NCBI GenBank assembly: GCA_905178155.1
Contig: CAJINV010000002.1
Span: 3,663,838-3,727,837, forward strand
Source of the DNA: Amoebophrya sp. A120
Taxonomy: Eukaryota > Sar > Dinophyceae > Syndiniales > Amoebophryaceae
Direction: 5' to 3'
Length of the DNA stretch: 64,000 nucleotides
Shown here in pieces: positions 58,980-64,000 of this stretch (positions are counted from its first letter, which is position 1; every line of letters starts with the position of its first letter). Below the pieces are notes generated by a model. The model was given only the letters and a program-made list of their open reading frames with translations. It was not told the origin of the DNA and made no database searches. A program made the translations under genes and the position numbers.

Positions 58980-60912
58980 GGCCACGCTTCTTAGTCTCGA
59001 TGGTTCTGGCCGTGGGGTTTGAGGCAGTCGGTACTTCCCAGCGCTGTGCTGGACGCGGCGGATTGGTGCGGTGTCCACGTCTGGGCGGTGGAGACAGGGG
59101 GCCGAAGCCCCGACGGATGAGTCTTGATAGCGTGAGACGTGTCCCTTCAATTTGAAGTGTTTGATGTCGGTGTGCGGATTCTTGGAATCCTGTTCTTGAT
59201 CTTGAAAATAAACTTGGTGCTAGAGCAGCAAGGGACCACTCCGTCAGTTTCCTATAGCGTAGTAGATTGCGGAAAACTTTCGACTCGGAACGGTAAGCTT
59301 GGAGCGAATGAAAGCACAACTACACCAGGTAACTGTAATCAAAAGAGCTATACCTCTCTCCATATATCTGGGTGCTAAGAAGAACTACTCTGTAAGTGAC
59401 CACACGCTGCGCTCGCTCGTAAAAATAGGTACTAGAAGCTACACTCTTCGTTGGCTACCACGCTGCTTCATTCTCACTGAAGCTAAAAGCTTTGCCTCAT
59501 TCCGCTCCGGAAATAGTGACACTCATCTTTGACTCTACAATTCTGTTCCTTTGTCACTCTCACCAACCTACGCTCATACGCTAAAACAGGTGCACTTGAT
59601 GATCTACGTGCGTGAAGAGGACACAGCTGCAGCAATTCTTTGAGGATGTCAATGCTCAAACAAAACCACAGCACTTTACTCTGCAAGTGCAATGCATGGG
59701 AGTACAGCTCCTACTACTTACAACAAGAACCGAGTTTGGCAAGACGAGACTGACGGTGCTTTCTGTGGAGGACCGATGATGCCTTATCTGGACAGAGCGA
59801 GGCGCAGAGCCAAATCAAGCAGCAATAAACTGCTGCCATTTGTCGTGACAAGATACCTGAAGCAATCTGCAGTGCCTGGTATGGATGTCTCGCAAGAAAC
59901 AACTTCTTTCTGTGGTTATTCTTTTTTCAATCCAAAGTAGTTTTTGTCGTCCGAAACAGTCTTGTTGAAACGTTTGCTTTGATGATATACTCTGCCAGAT
60001 TTCGTGGTCTTCTTCTTCTTTTTTGTTCCACATCTAACGACCACGACGAGACACACCTCCTTTATTTCGAAGTGGTGCTATTAAATCTGACACGATAATG
60101 AAAATGGAAAAAATGGTTTGCTTATTTGAAAGTCTATTTGAATGATTGAAATTGTAGCTTGAAAAGTCTTGAAAGTCGTAAATTTACACGTTATTGTGGA
60201 TTGTGAAGTTTCGTATTTTTCCTCCGCCTCTTCCGTTCTCGAAATAGTAGTTTTATATCCGATGGCGCACTAGACCTCAAGCGGTTCCTCGAAAATTCTC
60301 ACCCGCCACAGATTCTTTGTTATAGCCGATTGTAGCAGCAGCAGTTTTAGAAAATACAAGGTGAAAGATATATCAGAATAAATCACAGTTGCAGTTAGAA
60401 ACAAAAATAGCAGATCCCAAGTGTAACATAATGAGCAGTAATGTAGAAAATAATAAGATGGAAAAGAAAAAGGCAGGTGAAACAAATTCTCGGGTCTCAC
60501 AACTTATCTAGCGGAGCAAATTAATGTTTCATCGGATTCTAAAATCGGATTCTAAAAACTCTTACAAAGAAGATTATTGTAATTCGAGGCGTGGTTGTCA
60601 ACACGCACGAGTCGTTTTGTCACCACTACCGCGCCTGCTTCTCTGACGCGGTTTGGAAAAGAAAAAATCTATCAGCAGTAACAAATTTCCCGCGCGCGAA
60701 CAACCGAAAGGTTGTTGTTGTTGCGCATGACAAAACTCGCCTCCTATCCTACTCAGCACCACAACAAGTGCGCTCCAAGTTGGCGAAACAATTATTTGTC
60801 ATGCATTTTGTACAACGCGATCTTGTTTTTGTGCGGGGAAAGGGAATTTGCTCTTTGCATAAAACCGTTGTAAGAAGTACACGGTTGGTGCACAGCAAGT
60901 CAAAGTTTCCCT
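58980..60912. other. Intergenic between two minus-strand genes
   Basis: Only short frames (for example plus strand 59692-59940) without domain or splice context. No introner or RNA gene recognised. AT-rich between 59940 and 60560. Confidence 0.
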
Positions 60913-63900
60913 CACTTCAGCTTGTACACCGAGTTCCTCCACCCGCCGCCGCACTTCTTGCCGGTCGCGCAATATGGAGAAGAGAAAGGGTTGAATTTGT
61001 CATGCGGGATTGCACAAGACAGGGAGAATGGTGATGCTGGACTACACAATTGATAAAGGCTTGATTTACCTTTTATGACTCGTCTATTTCGCATACGTTC
61101 CTCAAGGGTGTCGAGCATGCCAAAATATTTCTGTCAATCCAGTCCAGGCATGACAAAGTTTTTGTTCACTTTCTCGCGATACGCGGTCATTGGGGTCCAT
61201 TTCGCAGGGCTTGCTGCAGTCACCATCGGGCTTCTTGCCGTACCGCTCGTGCTGCTTGCCGTTGCCGCAGAAGCACTGGTGCCCGTACTGGATGGCCATA
61301 AACTCCTTGTTGCGGCGACCGCACTTGCGCGCGCACTTCTTGACGGAGAACCGTCCGCGGATCCCCATCATGGCACGGGCCGGCTTGTCCTCGAAGCACC
61401 CGACCAGGTTGGTCTCTGGGGTCCCCCTGGCCTGCTCGTACTTGGCCTTGGCCTGCCGGATGGCCCAGTCGAACTGGCGCTGCTGGTATGCATTGCAAAT
61501 AATATGTCTGGGTATCTGGAGCGCTGGAGCTTCTCATGCTAAATCCGAATCATACAAAAAAATCTGCGTTGCATGGCTGCCAAAAGCTGTCCACTTTTGA
61601 CCAGAAGGGAGTTTCTCATGCAGGATTCTTAGCCATGATAGACCTCTCGCAGATTCTGTCATGCTAGGTCATGCATTTGACAAGTCTTGTGATCATCCAG
61701 GCCCAAACATATGTGCATTTGATAACTGGGCGCGGCACTTGTGGAACGCGCGGATGGCCTTGTGCCAGTTCTGCACCTTGGGGCGGAACCGAATATGGAG
61801 TTCTCAAACGTTTTATCCATTGCTAGCTGGGACAAAGTGTGATGCACAAATAGAAAAGCGAAATACACATTGCTCCGGCATTAAAAACTTGGAACGGACC
61901 AGCATCTCAATGCTGTTTTGGCGTTTCGGGAATACCTACCTTGTCAAGCGAAGTAATTTTTGGTCGCGTCGCCACCGATGGCAGTAATTATGCATCACAA
62001 ATCATGGAACAGCAGAAGAGTCGAACGTTTGAAAATAACATTCCCATACTGCCGGGACGTCTGGTGCAGCTTCCGGCGGAATTCCCCGAGTTTGCGGGCG
62101 TACACAAACACGCGCTTGAACCTGATTTTTTCGATTGAATTGTAAGTGGTTCCCGCATTTCGATTTAGGACCTGCGACGCCGGAAAAAGTAGTCAACAGA
62201 TCATCATTATAATCATCATCGTCTTGCTACTAAGGCGTAAACCTAAAAAGCCACACTTCATTCAAAGTGGATAACCTAAACCCTGATTGAAGCCTAAACT
62301 TAAACCGCACTTCATTAAAAGAACTCATGTTACATACCAGGGTGCCCTCCTGACCTCGGAGCGAAAGTGGTGTGCGGCTGCCCTGCGCGTGTTGACGAAC
62401 CACTGGCGGTCCGATTGCCACTGCTTCTTGGCGCCCTCGAAGTCGGTGCGGCACTTGGCCAGCTCCTTCTGCTTAAACCCGTATGCATTGCAAATATGGT
62501 TGGGCGGAGAAACTTGTGATGCTGGTGGAGAACGACGAGACGCCTGCATTGACTAGCAAGCATGGCAAGTTTTGGAGGAACTGCAATGTTGTCTATGTAT
62601 TTTGCATGATAAAGCGAACTTCGGCATGAAAGGAAAATGAAGCTTTGGCTTTCGGGTAACGCGCATGACAGACATGAGCATTCTGCCAGCCAAGCATGAC
62701 AAACCACCCATCTTTCCTGACCCAGACATATTTTCATTTGATAACCCGTTCAGCTCGGCGATCTTGGCCTTGTGGTTCTCCTCCAGAGCCGGTGGTGAAA
62801 GTGAAAACCACTACTTAGGTTTGTCGCCTCATCTACAAGCAAACAGCACATAAAGTGCTGAGGGATCATTGTTGTATGCTGTCAGGGAAGACAGCCTGTA
62901 TCAACGAGTCCTAAAAAAAAAGAAGGACGCCTCACCTTCAAGAATAACATGTCTACAAGAACATAGGCTCGCTGGAAATGGCGTCGTCAAAAACAAAATC
63001 AGCTTACACGATGCATAACAAGCCCATTTTGAAGCATACAGTAGATTTTTTTCACTTTCGTATTTTCATGGCGCTTTTCTTCGTTTCCTCGGCTTTCTTC
63101 TTCGCGGCCTCCGCTGCCTTGACGGCCTCTTCCGCCTTCTTGGCTTCCTCTTCCGCCTTCTTCTTCTTTTCCTTGTCCAAAGCGTCCTTGTCGGCGGCGT
63201 TTTTATTTATCAAATGCAAACATGTCTCGGTCTGGAAGGTTGCAAGGCCTGTCATGCAGGTTTTGCATAACGCGTGAGGTCTGTCATGCATGACCTAGCA
63301 TGACAGATTCTGTGCGCCCACTGTCATGCCTCGTCTGCATGAGAGCCTGCCACTCAGCTTTGTCAAAAGCCGACAGCTTTTGGTAATTATGCAACACAGA
63401 TTTAGATTTACGCATACGCACTATCCAGAATTAGCATGACAAGTTCCAGCGTTCCAGACCCAGAAATATTTGCAATGCATATTACTAGCTTCCGCCTGGT
63501 ACTTGGCCTGCACGGAGAGGGAGTCCTCATTTGCGGCTTCCGCGTTCGCCTCCTCGGTCTCCTGGGTCTCGGCGTTCTCCGGGTTCTCATCCGTCTTTTT
63601 GTTCAGATATGGAAGACGAAACACAAGAATTCTTTTACCTCTGGAGGAACGTAGGAAACGACAACTTTCTTTTAGGTATGTTAGGGTTTTGACAACAGCA
63701 GTTGCAGAAGACGCCAAAGCTTAAATGTGAAAATAAATGTTACAAAAAATTATGAACTGTGAATCAACCTATGCACACTGCTCAGACAAATCTACTTTCT
63801 TTTGGAAGTAACAATGTTGCATCACAGCGGTAAAATCCCGACTTTTTGCGATTTCGTACCGGATTTTCCGGATGCGGCCACCAGTCCTTGATATGGCGTT

Positions 63901-64000
63901 CTCAACTGTTTACACTCTCAACTGCTACACGCATTTGTAATGCAAGAATAGCAAAAGCCAAAGGGAGGAGGTTGCACCTCTAGCATTACAAATTCCGCAC
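60913..64000 (-). CDS. WSC-domain protein with coiled coils (5' partial)
   Basis: Runs in from the right edge; stop TGA 60915-60913. The C-terminal WSC domain (61486-60913 after splicing) has NLVGCFEDKPARAM, VKKCARKCGRRNKEFMAIQY, HQCFCGNG, GDCSKPCEMDPNDR and KKCGGGWRNSVYKL, with the expected Cys spacing. WSC domains bind carbohydrate and are usually extracellular or cell-surface. Upstream exons encode a Lys/Glu/Ala coiled coil (63202-63063, KKKKAEEEAKKAEEAVKAAE), then helical modules with regular Trp/Arg (KKQWQSDRQWFVNTRR; RFRPKVQNWHKAIRAFHKCR; QFDWAIRQAKAKYEQAR), perhaps three related repeats. About nine exons lie in the window. Two GT-AG introns and six introner-type introns interrupt it. 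Confidence 0.
60973..61181 (-). mobile_element. Introner-like element, unassigned family
   Basis: 209 bp. On the minus strand it starts TATCGCGAGAAAGTG and ends TTCTCTTCTCCATA. Flanks CCGCG and TTGCG (3/5). Removal joins EMDPNDR to ATGKKCGGG, completing the WSC domain. Confidence 0.
61487..61724 (-). mobile_element. Family A introner, internally shortened
   Basis: 238 bp, flanks CCAGT and CCAGC on the minus strand. Keeping the upstream copy gives an in-frame TAG; keeping the downstream copy gives HKCRAQ joined to QRQFDW. This locates the cut relative to the flank. Confidence 0.
61794..62048 (-). mobile_element. Introner-like element, unassigned family
   Basis: 255 bp. The arms share an internal CAAACGTT stem close to TATGG ends. 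The duplication has decayed (2/5). Removal joins LHQTSRQ to FRPKVQNW in frame. Confidence 0.
62122..62338 (-). other. Canonical GT-AG intron
   Basis: On the minus strand it starts GTATGTAACATG and ends GAAAAAATCAG. Joins SEVRRAPW to FKRVFVYAR in frame. Confidence 0.
62482..62743 (-). mobile_element. Family A introner
   Basis: 262 bp, perfect duplication CGGGT. Removal joins AKIAELNG to FKQKELAK in frame. Shows that family A also inserted in minus-strand genes. Confidence 0.
62797..63062 (-). mobile_element. Introner-like element, borders approximate
   Basis: About 266 bp. The minus-strand 5' arm TACGAAAGTGAAAAAAATC pairs with a 3' arm GTGGTTTTCACTTTCACC. The duplication is not clear. Removal joins KKSAMK to ALEENHKAK with one uncertain codon. 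Confidence 0.
63208..63481 (-). mobile_element. Family A introner
   Basis: 274 bp, flanks AGTAA and AATAA (4/5) on the minus strand. Removal joins KYQAEAS to KNAADKDAL in frame. Confidence 0.
63641..63859 (-). other. Probable canonical GT-AG intron
   Basis: On the minus strand it starts GTACGAAATCGC and ends CGTTCCTCCAG. The phase-compatible join reads GGRIRKIR to GKRILVFRLPY. The short upstream exon (63893-63860) is inferred only from frame and splice sites. Confidence 0.
63894..64000 (-). mobile_element. Introner, cut by the window edge
   Basis: Minus-strand 3' part of an element ending GTTGAGAACGCCATA, with the GCATTACAAATGC-type internal motif. The 5' arm lies outside the window. Confidence 0.

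Noticed and set aside
60591-61034. Plus-strand protein of 147 residues
   Set aside because: Overlaps the last exon and introner of the WSC gene in antisense and has no domain texture.
61075-61542. Plus-strand hydrophobic protein
   Set aside because: Antisense shadow of the Cys-rich WSC exon, which has the expected Cys spacing and ends in a proper junction.

Overview
The window looks like nuclear DNA of a eukaryote, most probably a parasitic dinoflagellate of the Amoebophrya (Syndiniales) type. That assignment is an inference. It rests on very intron-rich genes in two long co-oriented blocks, on conventional GT-AG introns being the minority, and on dozens of short inverted-repeat elements acting as introns (introners), which have been reported for Amoebophrya. 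Only the flanking DNA, reading frames and repeats were read; nothing was searched against a database.

Layout. Plus strand, 1 to about 40.1 kb: a giant gene cut by the left edge (1-19756), with a Lys/Ala/Thr-rich N-terminal half, three divergent cold-shock-like domains and an SR/RS-like tail; a small intronless coiled-coil gene (21534-22133); a GT61 (DUF563) type glycosyltransferase gene (23936-28331); and a long gene (29001-40113) with glycosyltransferase-like motifs. Minus strand, about 43.2 kb to the right edge: an unrecognised 5-exon gene (45772-43218); a large gene with an Asp/His-rich core that may be RNase-H-like (about 53624-48093); an unrecognised gene (58979-57110); and a gene with one WSC domain and coiled coils, cut by the right edge (64000-60913). 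The two blocks converge at 40.1-43.2 kb. Between genes lie two GC-rich islands, a 20-bp tandem repeat, several perfect palindromes and a 2-kb AT-rich island unlike its surroundings.

The main result is the introners. About 70 elements interrupt the coding frames. Each starts TA and ends TA, has terminal inverted repeats, and in some forty copies is flanked by a perfect 5-bp direct repeat with no shared sequence. Removing the element plus one copy of the repeat restores an open frame at almost every site. The copies fall into at least five abundant families (A-E) and several rare ones with unrelated termini but a shared internal motif (TTTGTNATGC or its complement). They carry no coding sequence. 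The cut points offer no consistent GT-AG. I found no family A-E copy outside a gene.

Limits: exon borders are inferred from frame continuity, not from transcripts. Unresolved places are 1349-1650, 9378-9600, 24490-24525, 36741-36750, 52895-53260 and 58062-58471.
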